The notes: generated by a model not told the origin, from the sequence alone. 42,374 nt of DNA from Paracoccaceae bacterium (GCA_019911965.1 JAIOJF010000010.1:1-42374), one strand, 5' to 3'; shown: positions 27,740 to 36,288, counted from the stretch's first letter. Program-made: numbers and translations.

Positions 27740-29524
27740 TCAGAATTTCGACAGCCTGTAATCCATGTCGGTCGCCGGTTCAATCTCTGGCCGCATCCCC
27801 AGCAATGGCGCGGCGCGGCGGATGATCTCGGCGGCGACCGGTACAGCGGTCCAGCCGGCGGTACGGCGCGGTTTGACGCCCGAAGTCTCGGTCGGCTCAT
27901 CCAGCGTCACCACCAGCACATATTTCGGATCATGCGCGGGGAACACCGAGGCAAAGGTAGCGATGGTCTTGTCGTCGTAATAGCCGCCGCCGGGTTTCTG
28001 CTTTTCCGACGTCCCGGTCTTGCCGCCGACATGGTAGCCCTCGACCTCACCCATCGAGGCGGTGCCGCGCACCACCACCTGGCGCAGCATCGCGCCAAGC
28101 GCGTGCGAGGTTTCCACAGAAACGATCCGCGTGCCCGCCTCGGGGGCGTTCTGTGCCTTCAGCAATGTCGGCTGTACCAGCGTGCCACCGTTCAGCAGGC
28201 TTGCGTAACCGGCGGCCAGATGCAATGGGCTGACCGAGATGCCGTGGCCGTAAGATATTGTCATGGTTGACAATTCCGACCATCTTTTCGGCAGAAGCGG
28301 GCGCACGTTCGGGGCCTCGGCCAGTTCCACTGGCAGCGGCAAAAACAGCCCCAGCGAATCCAGAAACGCCTGCTGGCGACCGGTGCCGACCTCGATCGCC
28401 AGACGCGCAGAGCCGAGATTGGAGGATTTGACGATCACGTCCGTCAGGCTGAGCGCATTGCCGTAATCGTGGAAATCGTTGATCGTGTGCTTGCCCCATT
28501 TCAGCGGGCCGCGTGTGTCCACCATCGTTTCGGGGGTGGCCACGCCATGTTCCATCGCCATCGCGGCGGTGAACACCTTGAAGGTCGAGCCAAGCTCGTA
28601 CAGCCCCTGCACGGCATGGTTGAACAACGGGCTGTCCGAGGCATCGCCGGTGGTCAGGGGTGCCGGGCGGTCGTTCGGATCGAAATCCGGCAGCGACACC
28701 ATCGCGATCACCTCGCCGGTTTTCACATCCATCAGGATTGCCGCCGCCGCCTTGGCGCCGAGCAGGCTCATGCCACCGGCCAGCACCCGCCTTGTGGCCG
28801 CCTGTACCGTCAAATCCAGTGACAATTGCAGCGGCCTGCCGCGTTCGGCGGGATCGCGCAGGAAGGCATCGAAGCGGTGTTCGACGCCGGCTACGCCAAT
28901 GATCTCGGCGGAATGCACGCCTTCGCGCCCGTAAGCCGCCCCGCCCAGGATATGCGCCGCCAGTTTGCCATTGGGATAAAGCCGCATCTCGCGCGGGCCG
29001 AACAACAGGCCCGGTTCGCCGATATCATGCACCGCCTGCATCTGTTCGGGCGACAATTTGCGCCTGAGCCAGATGAATTTGCGCCCCGACTGGAAGCTGG
29101 CCAGCAATTCGCGCGCATCCATGTCGGGGAAAATCGCCGCCAGGCCGCGTGCCGCGCTGCTTGCGTCGATCATCTGCGGCGGATGGGCGTAAAGCGAGTT
29201 TGTCACAAGGTTGGTCGCAAGGATCGAACCGTTGCGATCAATGATATCAGCCCGCTGGGTCTGGATGACGTCGCTGAGGTCGGCCGAGGGCGGCTCTACC
29301 GGCTGGCTGGAGGCCAGATTGGCCATCCGGACGCCGACCACCAGAAAGGCTGCTGCGAAGCTGAGGCCCAGCACCACCAGCCTTGTTTCCGCGCGCTTGC
29401 GTTCGCGGTTGCGCATCTGCTCGTGGCGAAGGCGGATATTTTCCGCCTCGATCAGGTCGGGGTCTTCACCGGCAGCGCGGGCCGAGATGATGCGCGCCAG
29501 CGGGCGCAGCGGGGTGCGGATCAT
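27740..29524 (-). CDS. ftsI: Peptidoglycan D,D-transpeptidase FtsI (PBP3)
   Basis: A 594-aa class B PBP of the divisome that crosslinks septal peptidoglycan. A cytoplasmic N-terminus is followed by one helix (about 47-65, LVVLGLSFAAAFLVVGV), a pedestal domain with RADIIDRNGSILATNL, and a transpeptidase with GSTFKVF (SxxK), SSN and KTGTS. An ORF extends further upstream, but the ATG at 29524 overlapping the ftsL stop (4 nt) is the natural start. Confidence 0.95.
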   Translation of the reverse strand: MIRTPLRPLARIISARAAGEDPDLIEAENIRLRHEQMRNRERKRAETRLVVLGLSFAAAFLVVGVRMANLASSQPVEPPSADLSDVIQTQRADIIDRNGSILATNLVTNSLYAHPPQMIDASSAARGLAAIFPDMDARELLASFQSGRKFIWLRRKLSPEQMQAVHDIGEPGLLFGPREMRLYPNGKLAAHILGGAAYGREGVHSAEIIGVAGVEHRFDAFLRDPAERGRPLQLSLDLTVQAATRRVLAGGMSLLGAKAAAAILMDVKTGEVIAMVSLPDFDPNDRPAPLTTGDASDSPLFNHAVQGLYELGSTFKVFTAAMAMEHGVATPETMVDTRGPLKWGKHTINDFHDYGNALSLTDVIVKSSNLGSARLAIEVGTGRQQAFLDSLGLFLPLPVELAEAPNVRPLLPKRWSELSTMTISYGHGISVSPLHLAAGYASLLNGGTLVQPTLLKAQNAPEAGTRIVSVETSHALGAMLRQVVVRGTASMGEVEGYHVGGKTGTSEKQKPGGGYYDDKTIATFASVFPAHDPKYVLVVTLDEPTETSGVKPRRTAGWTAVPVAAEIIRRAAPLLGMRPEIEPATDMDYRLSKF

Positions 29525-29913
29525 GGCTGGCCTCCGATCGGTGCGTCGGCATTTTCCGGCGTTTCGGCGGCCACACCGTCGAACGGCGCGGACAGGTCGA
29601 CCGGGCCCGTCACTTCCTCGACGCGCAATTCGGGGAAGGCGACCTGATCGACATTGCCGAAATGTTCGGGCGCCAGCGGCATCAGTTGCAGCGTATCGAA
29701 GTTCAGATCGGACAATTCGCGCAGGCGTTCGGGGCGGTTCAGATAGGCCCATTCCGCTTTCAGCACGCTTAAGGTCTCGCGTTCGGTGCCGATGTCGCGC
29801 TGCAATTCGCGCACCTGGCGCAGCGCCTCGCGGGTGGCGTTGTTCTCGTTATAGGCCCAGTAGGCCAGGGCAATCGTCGCCAGTGCCGCCAGCAGATACA
29901 GGATGGTGCGCAT
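29521..29913 (-). CDS. ftsL: Cell division protein FtsL
   Basis: A 130-aa bitopic membrane protein: an N-terminal helix (about 3-20, ILYLLAALATIALAYWAY), then a periplasmic coiled coil (TREALRQVRELQRDIGTERE) and a tail with the LRELSDLNFDTLQLMP pattern common in alphaproteobacterial FtsL. FtsL joins FtsB/FtsQ in activating FtsWI. It sits between rsmH and ftsI as usual, with overlaps on both sides. The C-terminal 30 residues are low-complexity and variable. Confidence 0.88.
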   Translation of the reverse strand: MRTILYLLAALATIALAYWAYNENNATREALRQVRELQRDIGTERETLSVLKAEWAYLNRPERLRELSDLNFDTLQLMPLAPEHFGNVDQVAFPELRVEEVTGPVDLSAPFDGVAAETPENADAPIGGQP

Positions 29914-30929
29914 CAGACGGCTCCTTGCCAGTTGAGATCGGGCAGGCCGAGATCGCGGGCATCGAGGCGCCCTGCCGGGGCCTCCAGCCGCCGCGCCAGC
30001 CTGAGCTTGGCTGAGCGGGCGCGGGGATTGGCCTCGAGTTCCTCTTCGTCCGGGCCGATGGCCTTGCGGTTCAGGCGTTCAAATCGCGGCGCTTCGGTCA
30101 CGGTTTCCGGGGCAAAACGATTGCCGCGTGCCACCTCGCCGGAACGGACCTGGATGAAGCGCTTGACGATCCGGTCCTCCAGCGAATGGAAGGTGACAAC
30201 CGCCAGGATGCCGCCAGGCCGCAAGGCCCGTTCGGCGGCCTCCAGCCCGTCCACCAATTGGCGCAACTCGTCGTTCACCGCAATCCGGAGGCCCTGAAAA
30301 CTGCGGGTGGCGGGATGCACGCGCCCGGGCTTGGCCCGCGGCAGGCAGCTTTCGACCAGCGTTGCCAGGGCCCGCGTGGTGGTGATCGGCTGGGTCTGCC
30401 GCGCCTCGACAATGCGCCGCGCGATCCGGCGCGAGGCGCGTTCCTCGCCGTAGTGAAACAGGATATCGGCCAGCACCTTTTCATCCGCGCTGTTGACGAT
30501 ATCGGCGGCGGACATGCCGGTCCGGCTCATCCGCATGTCCAGCGGGCCATCGGCCATGAAGGAAAAGCCGCGTTCGGCCTGGTCGATCTGCATGGACGAT
30601 ACACCGATATCCAGCACCACGCCATCCAGCGGCAGCGCATCATGGTCCGCCGCCAGTTGATCGAGCCGGGCAAATTCACCAGCAACCAGCACCAGCCGTT
30701 CGCCATATTGCGCCGCCCAGGTCTCGGCGCGGGTGAACACATCCGGGTCGCGGTCTACCGCCAGCACACGCGCGGCACCGGCATCCAGCAAGGCCCTGGT
30801 GTAGCCGCCAGCGCCGAAGGTGCCATCCAGCCAGGTGCCTGACACCGGCGCGATGGCGGCCATGATCGGGTGCAGCAGAACGGGGATATGCGGAGGCGCG
30901 TCGGACGCGAGGGCTGCCCTTTTCGCCAT
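29913..30929 (-). CDS. rsmH: 16S rRNA (cytosine(1402)-N(4))-methyltransferase
   Basis: A 338-aa SAM-dependent methyltransferase modifying C1402 in the ribosomal P site. [13 protein letters not shown], the SAM motif [44 protein letters not shown] and [15 protein letters not shown] identify it. A TTG six bases upstream could extend the frame, but the ATG at 30929, two bases after the mraZ stop and preceded by GGGGAT, is preferred. Its stop overlaps the ftsL start by one base. Confidence 0.95.
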   Translation of the reverse strand: MAKRAALASDAPPHIPVLLHPIMAAIAPVSGTWLDGTFGAGGYTRALLDAGAARVLAVDRDPDVFTRAETWAAQYGERLVLVAGEFARLDQLAADHDALPLDGVVLDIGVSSMQIDQAERGFSFMADGPLDMRMSRTGMSAADIVNSADEKVLADILFHYGEERASRRIARRIVEARQTQPITTTRALATLVESCLPRAKPGRVHPATRSFQGLRIAVNDELRQLVDGLEAAERALRPGGILAVVTFHSLEDRIVKRFIQVRSGEVARGNRFAPETVTEAPRFERLNRKAIGPDEEELEANPRARSAKLRLARRLEAPAGRLDARDLGLPDLNWQGAV

Positions 30930-30931
30930 GA

Positions 30932-31432
30932 TCAATCCCCGGGGCCGAAATCCAGCAGGCTGAGCGGGTCAAAATCCTCGCCGAACTGTTTTGAGAAATT
31001 GTCGAACTTGTCGGCCTGCGCGAAGTAGGCTTCCGGTCTCCAGATCTGGAACGAAGCCCCGGAGGCGACGAAATACGCCTCGTCGGTGATGTCGGCCTTG
31101 CTGCGCATGCGTTCCGACAGGACCAGCCGGCCATTGTCATCCACCTGCATCTGCTGTGCGAGGCCGGTATAGAAATGTTCCAGATATCTGCGCTTGTCGG
31201 TGCCGGGGCGCATCTTCTTGATGCTGTCGATCACCTCGTTCATCGCCGCCACCGAATAGCCTTCAAGGTAGCTGCGCGACTGGTCGCCGAATACGAGGAT
31301 GAGGTTTGGGTTCAGGCCTTCGGTCCAGGCGGGATCGTTTTCCTCCAGCACGCGGCGAAACGCGACCGGGATCGAGACCCTGCCCTTGCCATCCACCTTG
31401 TGCTGGCTTGCGCCACTGAACCAACCGGCCAC
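30932..31432 (-). CDS. mraZ: Transcriptional regulator MraZ
   Basis: A 166-aa protein with two SpoVT/AbrB-like repeats: the first has [16 protein letters not shown], the second [15 protein letters not shown]. MraZ binds GTGGG-type repeats upstream of the dcw operon and represses it. The start is a GTG with GGGGA just upstream. It is the first gene of the cluster here, behind a long structured leader and a promoter carrying GTGG repeats, which suggests autoregulation. Confidence 0.94.
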   Translation of the reverse strand: MAGWFSGASQHKVDGKGRVSIPVAFRRVLEENDPAWTEGLNPNLILVFGDQSRSYLEGYSVAAMNEVIDSIKKMRPGTDKRRYLEHFYTGLAQQMQVDDNGRLVLSERMRSKADITDEAYFVASGASFQIWRPEAYFAQADKFDNFSKQFGEDFDPLSLLDFGPGD

Positions 31433-31466
31433 TGTCCCCGCGGCTCCTTGCCCGTTTGCCGGTCCT

Positions 31467-31511
31467 GAAACGAAATTGGCGGATCAAGCTGCTGCCACTG
31501 CTTGATCCGCC
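31467..31511 (-). terminator. Leader hairpin/attenuator before mraZ
   Basis: On the minus strand GGCGGATCAAGC (31511-31500) and GCTTGATCCGCC (31489-31478) pair perfectly over 12 bp around a 10-nt loop, followed by AATTTCGTTTC. The pairing can extend to 23 bp with three mismatches if flanks to 31522 and 31467 join. The T-rich tail is interrupted, so partial termination with read-through into mraZ, 46 nt away, is expected. Confidence 0.7.
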
Positions 31512-31672
31512 GATCTCGTTCCGTCTTCGGACCGGTCCGGCTGCGCTGCCACCTGGGGGGGTAACACGACTTGCGCGCCGGATCTTCTTTTTGATGAGAA
31601 GGGGTGCCTGTATGAAACCTGCTCTTGGGTTTTCCGGGTCTTGTTGCCCGGTGTTGTTCCCGTCCTCATCTG
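31467..31672 (-). ncRNA. UpsM-like sRNA from the mraZ/dcw leader (predicted)
   Basis: The dcw leader runs from a predicted start near 31672 to a strong hairpin and T-rich tail ending near 31467, about 206 nt, upstream of mraZ. In Rhodobacter sphaeroides the abundant sRNA UpsM, about 200 nt as I recall, arises by premature termination in exactly this leader. Position, size, promoter and terminator agree here; sequence homology was not tested. Read-through would give the full dcw mRNA, so the hairpin would set how much transcription reaches mraZ. No ORF in the stretch is convincing. Confidence 0.65.
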
Positions 31673-31678
31673 AAGACA

Positions 31679-31707
31679 TTGATACATTGGCTTCGTGTGG
31701 ATTTCAA
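31679..31707 (-). promoter_or_regulatory. Predicted sigma-70-type promoter of the dcw operon
   Basis: On the minus strand TTGAAA (31707-31702) is followed after exactly 17 bp by TATCAA (31684-31679). The predicted start is near 31672, giving a leader of about 240 nt before the mraZ GTG. Confidence 0.55.
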
Positions 31708-31717
31708 TGGTTTTGAG

Positions 31718-31743
31718 CCCCACTTGATGGTTCTAGATACCAC
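31718..31743 (-). promoter_or_regulatory. Candidate MraZ boxes upstream of the dcw promoter
   Basis: GTGGGG (31723-31718) and GTGGT (31743-31739) on the minus strand start exactly 20 bp apart, two helical turns, just upstream of the predicted -35. MraZ binds short GTGGG-like repeats at 10-bp spacing; the middle repeat is degenerate here (GAACC). The match is suggestive, not proof. Confidence 0.4.
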
Positions 31744-32103
31744 CTGACCCCTGAAGGCGATGGAAACAGTAGCCTCCAGAACGCGAAAATGTCCCGTGAT
31801 GGTGGACAGTGGAGAAATTGCTACTAGATATGGTAGTCTGCATTTTTCTCGCTTTATTACCGCACTGGCGCATCCGTACCTGGCTGGATTGAGAACGCAA
31901 ACAGAACATTCCGCAGCCGGGCCTGTTTTCTGACCGGCAAAGTGATTCGAATCACGGATTTCCCCGCGAATCAAGCCGGTTAAGCGAACTGCCCTGGCCT
32001 GGCTGCCTTGCGGGCCCGCCATTCCGCGATGGACCTTGCATCGGGATTTGTGTAATTCGCGGGCGACAGGGCGGCTGGGGCCGCAATTGGCTTCGGGGAC
32101 CGG
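31744..32103 (+). promoter_or_regulatory. Divergent upstream region of tupB with a 14-bp palindrome
   Basis: This 360-bp stretch has no convincing gene. At 31942-31955 there is a perfect palindrome GTGATTCGAATCAC, about 150 bp before the tupB start; it could be an operator for a regulator of tungstate uptake. I see no ModE/TunR-type consensus. A minus-strand frame ending at 31980 overlaps tupB and has no start support. Confidence 0.35.
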
Positions 32104-32802
32104 ATGGAAACGCTGCAACAGGCCTGGGCATTGGTGATCGGCCTGGATTCCGCGCTGATGCAGATCATCGGCCTGTCGCTCTATGTCAGTCTGAGCGCCA
32201 CCGCCATTGCCGCGCTGATCGGCATTCCGCTGGGCGCGGTGCTGGCGATCTGGGCCTTTCCGATGCGCGGGCTGCTGGTGGTGCTGGCAACCTCGATGAT
32301 GGCGCTGCCGCCGGTTGTGGTGGGGTTGAGCGTCTATCTGTTGTTGTCGCGGGCCGGGCCGCTGGGCAGTTTCGGGCTGTTGTTCACGCCGGGCGCGATG
32401 ATCATCGCCCAGACCATCCTGATCGCCCCGATCATCCTGGCGCTGACCCGCGAGGCGGTGCTGCCGCTGGTGCGCGATTACCGCCAGTTGCTGTTGTCGG
32501 TCGACGCCGGGCCGTGGCTGAAGCTGACCACGCTGATCCGCGATGCGCGGTTCGGGGTGATGACGGCGATCCTGGCCGGGTTTGGCCGCGCCCTGGCCGA
32601 GGTGGGGGCGGTGCTGATCGTTGGTGGCAATATCAACGGCGTGACCCGCGTGATGACCACGACGATCGCGCTGGAAACCAGCAAGGGCAATCTGGAACTG
32701 GCGCTGGCGCTGGGGTTGATCCTGATAACCATCGCCATCACCATCAACGCCGCGATGCATGGCCTTGGCCGGTTTGGCCGCCGGTTCGAGGCCAAGCGAT
32801 GA
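32104..32802 (+). CDS. tupB: Tungstate ABC transporter permease TupB
   Basis: A 232-aa inner-membrane permease with about five hydrophobic segments and a BPD_transp-type cytoplasmic loop around GFGRALAEVGAVLIVGGNI, the EAA-like region that contacts the ATPase. The N-terminal helix region LYVSLSATAIAALIGIPLGA and the TTTIALETSKGNLELALALG segment are characteristic of TupB/ModB-type anion permeases. Its stop overlaps the tupC start (ATGA). The TupA neighbour supports tungstate rather than molybdate or sulfate. Confidence 0.85.
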   Translation: METLQQAWALVIGLDSALMQIIGLSLYVSLSATAIAALIGIPLGAVLAIWAFPMRGLLVVLATSMMALPPVVVGLSVYLLLSRAGPLGSFGLLFTPGAMIIAQTILIAPIILALTREAVLPLVRDYRQLLLSVDAGPWLKLTTLIRDARFGVMTAILAGFGRALAEVGAVLIVGGNINGVTRVMTTTIALETSKGNLELALALGLILITIAITINAAMHGLGRFGRRFEAKR

Positions 32803-33506
32803 GCGCACCTGTCCTGGTCTTCGACAGCGTCAGCATCCATGCCGATGGCAACGCCCTGCTGGGGCCGGTCAGCCTGACGCTGGCAACGCCGGGGATCACC
32901 GTGGTGATGGGGCCGAACGGCGCCGGCAAGAGCCTGTTTCTGGCCGCAGCACATGGCCTGCTCAAGCTGGAAGGCGGGCACATCACCTGGGACGGGCGCG
33001 ACGCCGCCACAAGCCGCGCGGCACGCGGCTTCGTGTTTCAGGCAACGCCGGTACTGCGCCGCTCGGTCGCGGGCAATGTCGCCTTCCCGCTGATCGCACG
33101 CAAGCACGGGCGGGCCGAAATCCGCACCCGTGTCGCCTCCGCCCTGGACGAGGCACGCCTGTCCGCCCTTGCCCGCCAGCCCGCAGCGGCCCTGTCGGGG
33201 GGCGAGTTGAAGCGCCTCGACCTCGCGCGCGCGATGGTGGGCCGGCCCACCAGCCTCCTGCTGGACGAGCCGTCGGCCAATCTGGACCCGGCCTCGACCG
33301 CGGAACTGGAAAAGGCGCTGCACCGGATCGCGGCGCGCGGTGTCAAGGTGCTGGTCTCGACCCACGATGTGGCGCAGGCGCGCCGACTGGCCGACGACAT
33401 CCTGTTCTTCGACGCCGGTCAACTGGCCGAACAGGCCGATGCCGAAACATTCTTTGCCGCACCCGCCAGCACGGCGGCGCAGAAATACCTGCGGGGGGAG
33501 TTATGA
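32799..33506 (+). CDS. tupC: Tungstate ABC transporter ATP-binding protein TupC
   Basis: A 235-aa ABC ATPase: Walker A GPNGAGKS near 38-45, signature LSGGELKRLDLARA, Walker B LLLDEPSANLD and His switch STHD. An open frame continues upstream inside tupB, but the ATG at 32799 overlapping the tupB stop is the natural start. Its own stop overlaps the tupA start by 4 nt, so tupBCA is a coupled operon. No TOBE domain is present, unlike ModC. Confidence 0.88.
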   Translation: MSAPVLVFDSVSIHADGNALLGPVSLTLATPGITVVMGPNGAGKSLFLAAAHGLLKLEGGHITWDGRDAATSRAARGFVFQATPVLRRSVAGNVAFPLIARKHGRAEIRTRVASALDEARLSALARQPAAALSGGELKRLDLARAMVGRPTSLLLDEPSANLDPASTAELEKALHRIAARGVKVLVSTHDVAQARRLADDILFFDAGQLAEQADAETFFAAPASTAAQKYLRGEL

Positions 33507-34351
33507 TCCGGGCACTGGTTTTTCTTTGGCTGGCACTGGTGCCGCAGGTGGTGCAGGCCGAGGAGGTGTTCATCACCGTCGCCTCGACCACCTCGACGCA
33601 GAATTCCGGGCTGTTCGGGGCCATCCTGCCGCGATTCACCGCCGAAACCGGGATATCGGTGCGGGTGGTGGCGGTCGGCACCGGGCAGGCGCTGCGGATT
33701 GCCCGCAATGGCGACGCCGATCTGTTGCTGGTGCATCACCGAGCGTCCGAAGATGAATTTGTCGCCGAAGGCTACGGCATCGAGCGCCGCGACGTGATGT
33801 ATAACGATTTTATCCTGGTCGGCCCTCCGGCTGACCCCGCCGATATCCGCGACGCCGCCAATGCCGCCGAAGCATTGGGCCGGATCGCGCAATCCGGCCA
33901 GCCGTTCATCTCGCGCGGCGATGACAGCGGCACGCATCTGAAGGAACGCGAATTATGGGCTGAGGCCGGCATTGCCCCCGCCGGTTCCTGGTATCTGGAG
34001 GCCGGGGCCGGCATGGGCACCACGCTGAACCTGGCGGTGGCCAAGGATGCCTATGTGCTGACCGATCGCGGCACCTGGATCACGTTTGGCAACAAGGGCG
34101 GGCTGGTGCGCCTGTTCAGCGGCGATCCGGCGATGTTCAACCCTTACGGCGTGGTTCTGCTGAATCCTGAGCGTTTCCCCCACGTCAAGGCTGAAGCCGC
34201 CCGCGCCTTCGCCGACTGGCTGGTATCCGATACCGGGCAGGCCGCGATCAGCGCCTTCCGCATTGACGGTTTTCAGGCCTTCTGTCCCAATGCAGACGCG
34301 GTTTCCGAGACTATTCGTGACCGCGCTGCCTGCCCGGTGGAGACCGACTAG
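33503..34351 (+). CDS. tupA: Tungstate-binding periplasmic protein TupA
   Basis: A 282-aa exported solute-binding protein. The signal peptide ends near VQAEE (MIRALVFLWLALVPQVVQA). The TupA-type ASTTSTQNSGLF anion-binding motif follows immediately, and RGDDSGTHLKERELW is the second conserved ligand segment. TupA binds tungstate, and more weakly molybdate, for formate or aldehyde dehydrogenases. Order B-C-A differs from the more usual A-B-C. The C-terminus contains two Cys that could form a disulfide (CPNADAVSETIRDRAACP). Confidence 0.9.
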   Translation: MIRALVFLWLALVPQVVQAEEVFITVASTTSTQNSGLFGAILPRFTAETGISVRVVAVGTGQALRIARNGDADLLLVHHRASEDEFVAEGYGIERRDVMYNDFILVGPPADPADIRDAANAAEALGRIAQSGQPFISRGDDSGTHLKERELWAEAGIAPAGSWYLEAGAGMGTTLNLAVAKDAYVLTDRGTWITFGNKGGLVRLFSGDPAMFNPYGVVLLNPERFPHVKAEAARAFADWLVSDTGQAAISAFRIDGFQAFCPNADAVSETIRDRAACPVETD

Positions 34352-34434
34352 ACGGCCTGTTGCGCATCTTGAACAATGCGCCCGATTTGCCCGAGCCATG
34401 CGTTTTCTGCATGACGGGCTTGCCCATTTCCAGA

Positions 34435-34462
34435 TTGTCGCCACCGGCGGAACCCCTACATA
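34435..34462 (+). promoter_or_regulatory. Predicted promoter of the DUF1127-RNA unit
   Basis: TTGTCG (34435-34440), a 16-bp spacer and TACATA (34457-34462) precede the DUF1127 ATG by 35 nt. In Rhodobacter the homologous unit is stress-induced by heat-shock-type sigma factors; which sigma acts here cannot be read. Confidence 0.4.
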
Positions 34463-34497
34463 CGGGCGGCAAGCGAAACACAACGAATGGAAATATC

Positions 34498-34722
34498 ATG
34501 GCCTACGCAACCACACCGATCAGCGGCATTCACTTCGCGCCGTCCGGTCTGCGCAATCTGGCCCAGACCCTTTTGGCCGGCCTGCGCCGCCGCCGCGCGA
34601 TCCGCAGGACACGCTACGCGCTCTACGATCTTTCGGATCACATGCTGCACGATCTTGGGCTGACCCGCGCCGGTATCGACCGCGCCGCGATTGACGCCAG
34701 CATCGGCTCCAGCCGGCATTGA
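34498..34722 (+). CDS. DUF1127 (YjiS-like) small protein, CcaF1-type
   Basis: A 74-aa basic protein with the DUF1127 core RRAIRRTRYALYDLSDHMLH, then DLGLTRAGIDRAA. A longer frame begins at 34360, but the conserved domain, the position of the predicted promoter and the size of homologues favour 34498. In R. sphaeroides a DUF1127 protein (CcaF1) affects RNA turnover and is co-transcribed with CcsR RNAs. The same arrangement is seen here, with two CCUCC-loop hairpins directly after the stop. Confidence 0.85.
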   Translation: MAYATTPISGIHFAPSGLRNLAQTLLAGLRRRRAIRRTRYALYDLSDHMLHDLGLTRAGIDRAAIDASIGSSRH

Positions 34723-34809
34723 CCTCCCTGTCGGAAGCCGGTCTCCTCCCAGACTTGGTTTCCGAAACCTGACGGCGGCGCTTCTCCTCCCGGAAGCGTC
34801 GCCGTTTTT
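34723..34809 (+). ncRNA. CcsR-like ('cuckoo') RNA with two CUCCUCCC hairpin loops
   Basis: Hairpin 1 (34732-34764) pairs CGGAAGCC and GTCT with AGAC and GGTTTCCG around loop CCTCCC. Hairpin 2 (34772-34805) pairs ACGGCGGCGCTTC with GAAGCGTCGCCGT (12 of 13 plus one G-U) around TCCTCCCG, then five T. Both apical regions contain CTCCTCCC, an anti-Shine-Dalgarno-like sequence. This is the hallmark of CcsR/cuckoo RNAs processed from DUF1127 mRNAs in Rhodobacter, which respond to stress and sequester targets or proteins. Other rhodobacters carry several copies in tandem; here one two-hairpin unit is seen. Confidence 0.82.
34772..34809 (+). terminator. Intrinsic terminator (second hairpin of the CcsR-like RNA)
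   Basis: A 13-bp stem with one G-U pair and an 8-nt loop is followed by TTTTTGGTTTT. It ends the DUF1127-RNA transcript and probably also any read-through from tupBCA. Confidence 0.88.
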
Positions 34810-34878
34810 GGTTTTGGCGGCTTGGCCATGCGGTGTTGCAGACTGGAAATCCGATGCTCAGGCGATTAGATGCGGGGT

Positions 34879-35625
34879 ATGAAACGGGTTCTTGCAATGA
34901 TTGCCATGCTGGTGTTTGGGCCGGCGACGGCGCAGGCGGATTGCGTGCTGCTGCTGCACGGGCTGGCGCGGACCTCGCTGTCGTTGAAGGCGATGGAAGT
35001 GGCATTGCAGACAAACGGCTATCGCACGGTCAATGTCTCCTATCCCTCGACCGAGGCGACAATCGGTGACTTGGCCATGCAGGCAATTCCCGGCGCGATG
35101 GCCGAATGCCGCGGCGAGACGGTGCATTTCGTCACCCATTCAATGGGCGGCATTCTGGTCAGGGCCTATCTGGCACAGGCGCATCCGGGCAATCTGGGCC
35201 GCGCGGTGATGCTGGCGCCGCCCAACCAGGGCAGCGAACTGGTCAATACCTTTGGCGACATGAAACTGTTTGAATGGCTGAACGGCCCTGCCGGGCTGCA
35301 ACTGGGGACCGGCCCGGGCAGCCTGCCGGTGGCGCTTGGGCCGGCCCCGATCGAAGTGGGGGTAATTGCGGGCAATCTGTCGATCAGCCCGCTGTTTTCA
35401 AGCGTGATCGAGGGGCGCGACGACGGCAAGGTGTCGATCGAAAGCACACGGCTTGAAGGCATGGCGGATCACATCGTGCTGCCCAGCACCCATACCTTCA
35501 TGATGCTGAACCCGATGGTAATCGCGCAGACCATGACGTTTCTTGAGACCGGGCATTTTCAGCCCGATCTCGATCTTGGGGAATTCATCAGGGCGCGACT
35601 GGCCCCGAAACAGACGGACGATTAG
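34879..35625 (+). CDS. Exported alpha/beta hydrolase (lipase-like)
   Basis: A 248-aa protein, with an alternative ATG nine bases earlier. A signal peptide ([20 protein letters not shown]) precedes [13 protein letters not shown], the oxyanion region, and the nucleophile motif [18 protein letters not shown]-like THTFMM near the C-terminus supplies a candidate catalytic His. The fold resembles small bacterial triacylglycerol lipases. Likely periplasmic or secreted esterase/lipase; substrate unknown. It ends 6 bp from convergent scoB. Confidence 0.78.
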   Translation: MKRVLAMIAMLVFGPATAQADCVLLLHGLARTSLSLKAMEVALQTNGYRTVNVSYPSTEATIGDLAMQAIPGAMAECRGETVHFVTHSMGGILVRAYLAQAHPGNLGRAVMLAPPNQGSELVNTFGDMKLFEWLNGPAGLQLGTGPGSLPVALGPAPIEVGVIAGNLSISPLFSSVIEGRDDGKVSIESTRLEGMADHIVLPSTHTFMMLNPMVIAQTMTFLETGHFQPDLDLGEFIRARLAPKQTDD

Positions 35626-35631
35626 CGCCGT

Positions 35632-36261
35632 TCAGGCGACCAGCGTTGCCTCGGTTGCGGCGCGGATGTCGTGCATCGACACGCCGTCAGCCATCTGGAT
35701 CACCTTCAGGCCACCTTCGACCACCTCGTAGACGCCTAGTTCGGTGATGATCATGTCGACCACGCCCTTGCCGGTCAGCGGCAGGGTGCATTCCTTCAGA
35801 AGCTTCGAGGCACCCGATTTGTCGACCTGGCTCATGATCACGATCACCTTGCCGACGCCGGCCACCAGGTCCATCGCACCACCCATGCCCTTGACCAGCT
35901 TGCCCGGCACCATCCAGTTCGCCAGATCGCCGTTCTCGGCCACTTCCATCGCGCCCAGGATCGCCATGTTGATCTTGCCGCCGCGGATCATGGCGAATGA
36001 TTGTTCGGATGAGAAATACGAGGTGCCCGGCAATTCCGTCACGGTCTGCTTGCCGGCATTGATCAGATCGGCATCCACCTCGTCTTCCGTCGGGAAGGGG
36101 CCGATGCCCAGCATGCCGTTTTCGGATTCCAGCGTCACCGAGACGCCGACGGGAATGTGGTTGGACACCAGCGTCGGAATGCCGATGCCAAGGTTCACAT
36201 ACATCCCGTCTTCGAGTTCTTCAGCCGCGCGGGCGGCCATCTGGTTACGGTCCCAGGGCAT
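35632..36261 (-). CDS. scoB: 3-oxoacid CoA-transferase subunit B
   Basis: A 209-aa subunit of a class I CoA-transferase exchanging CoA between succinyl-CoA and acetoacetate, or related acids. [14 protein letters not shown] and [11 protein letters not shown] are diagnostic; Glu47 in SENG is the catalytic glutamate. With ATG at 36261 and a GGAAGGA ribosome-binding site in the 27-bp gap after subunit A, the pair forms an operon. It may feed acetoacetyl-CoA to a thiolase such as the one at 10-11 kb. Confidence 0.92.
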   Translation of the reverse strand: MPWDRNQMAARAAEELEDGMYVNLGIGIPTLVSNHIPVGVSVTLESENGMLGIGPFPTEDEVDADLINAGKQTVTELPGTSYFSSEQSFAMIRGGKINMAILGAMEVAENGDLANWMVPGKLVKGMGGAMDLVAGVGKVIVIMSQVDKSGASKLLKECTLPLTGKGVVDMIITELGVYEVVEGGLKVIQMADGVSMHDIRAATEATLVA

Positions 36262-36288
36262 GTCCGGTCCTTCCTGTTTCGGGCCTGT

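Noticed and set aside
31584-31593. Third possible copy of the 24-bp intergenic motif (CTTCTTTTTG)
   Set aside because: Only ten bases match, so chance similarity is likely.
31456-31723. Small ORFs on both strands within the dcw leader
   Set aside because: Composition is not protein-like and the stretch is better explained as a leader RNA with hairpin terminator.
31980-32168. Minus-strand 62-aa ORF in the tupB upstream region
   Set aside because: Overlaps tupB, has no ribosome-binding site and no recognised similarity.
32514-32798. Upstream extension of the tupC ORF
   Set aside because: It lies wholly inside tupB in another frame; the ATGA overlap at 32799 is the natural start.
34360-34497. 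Upstream extension of the DUF1127 ORF
   Set aside because: The extension spans the predicted promoter and is not part of the conserved domain.
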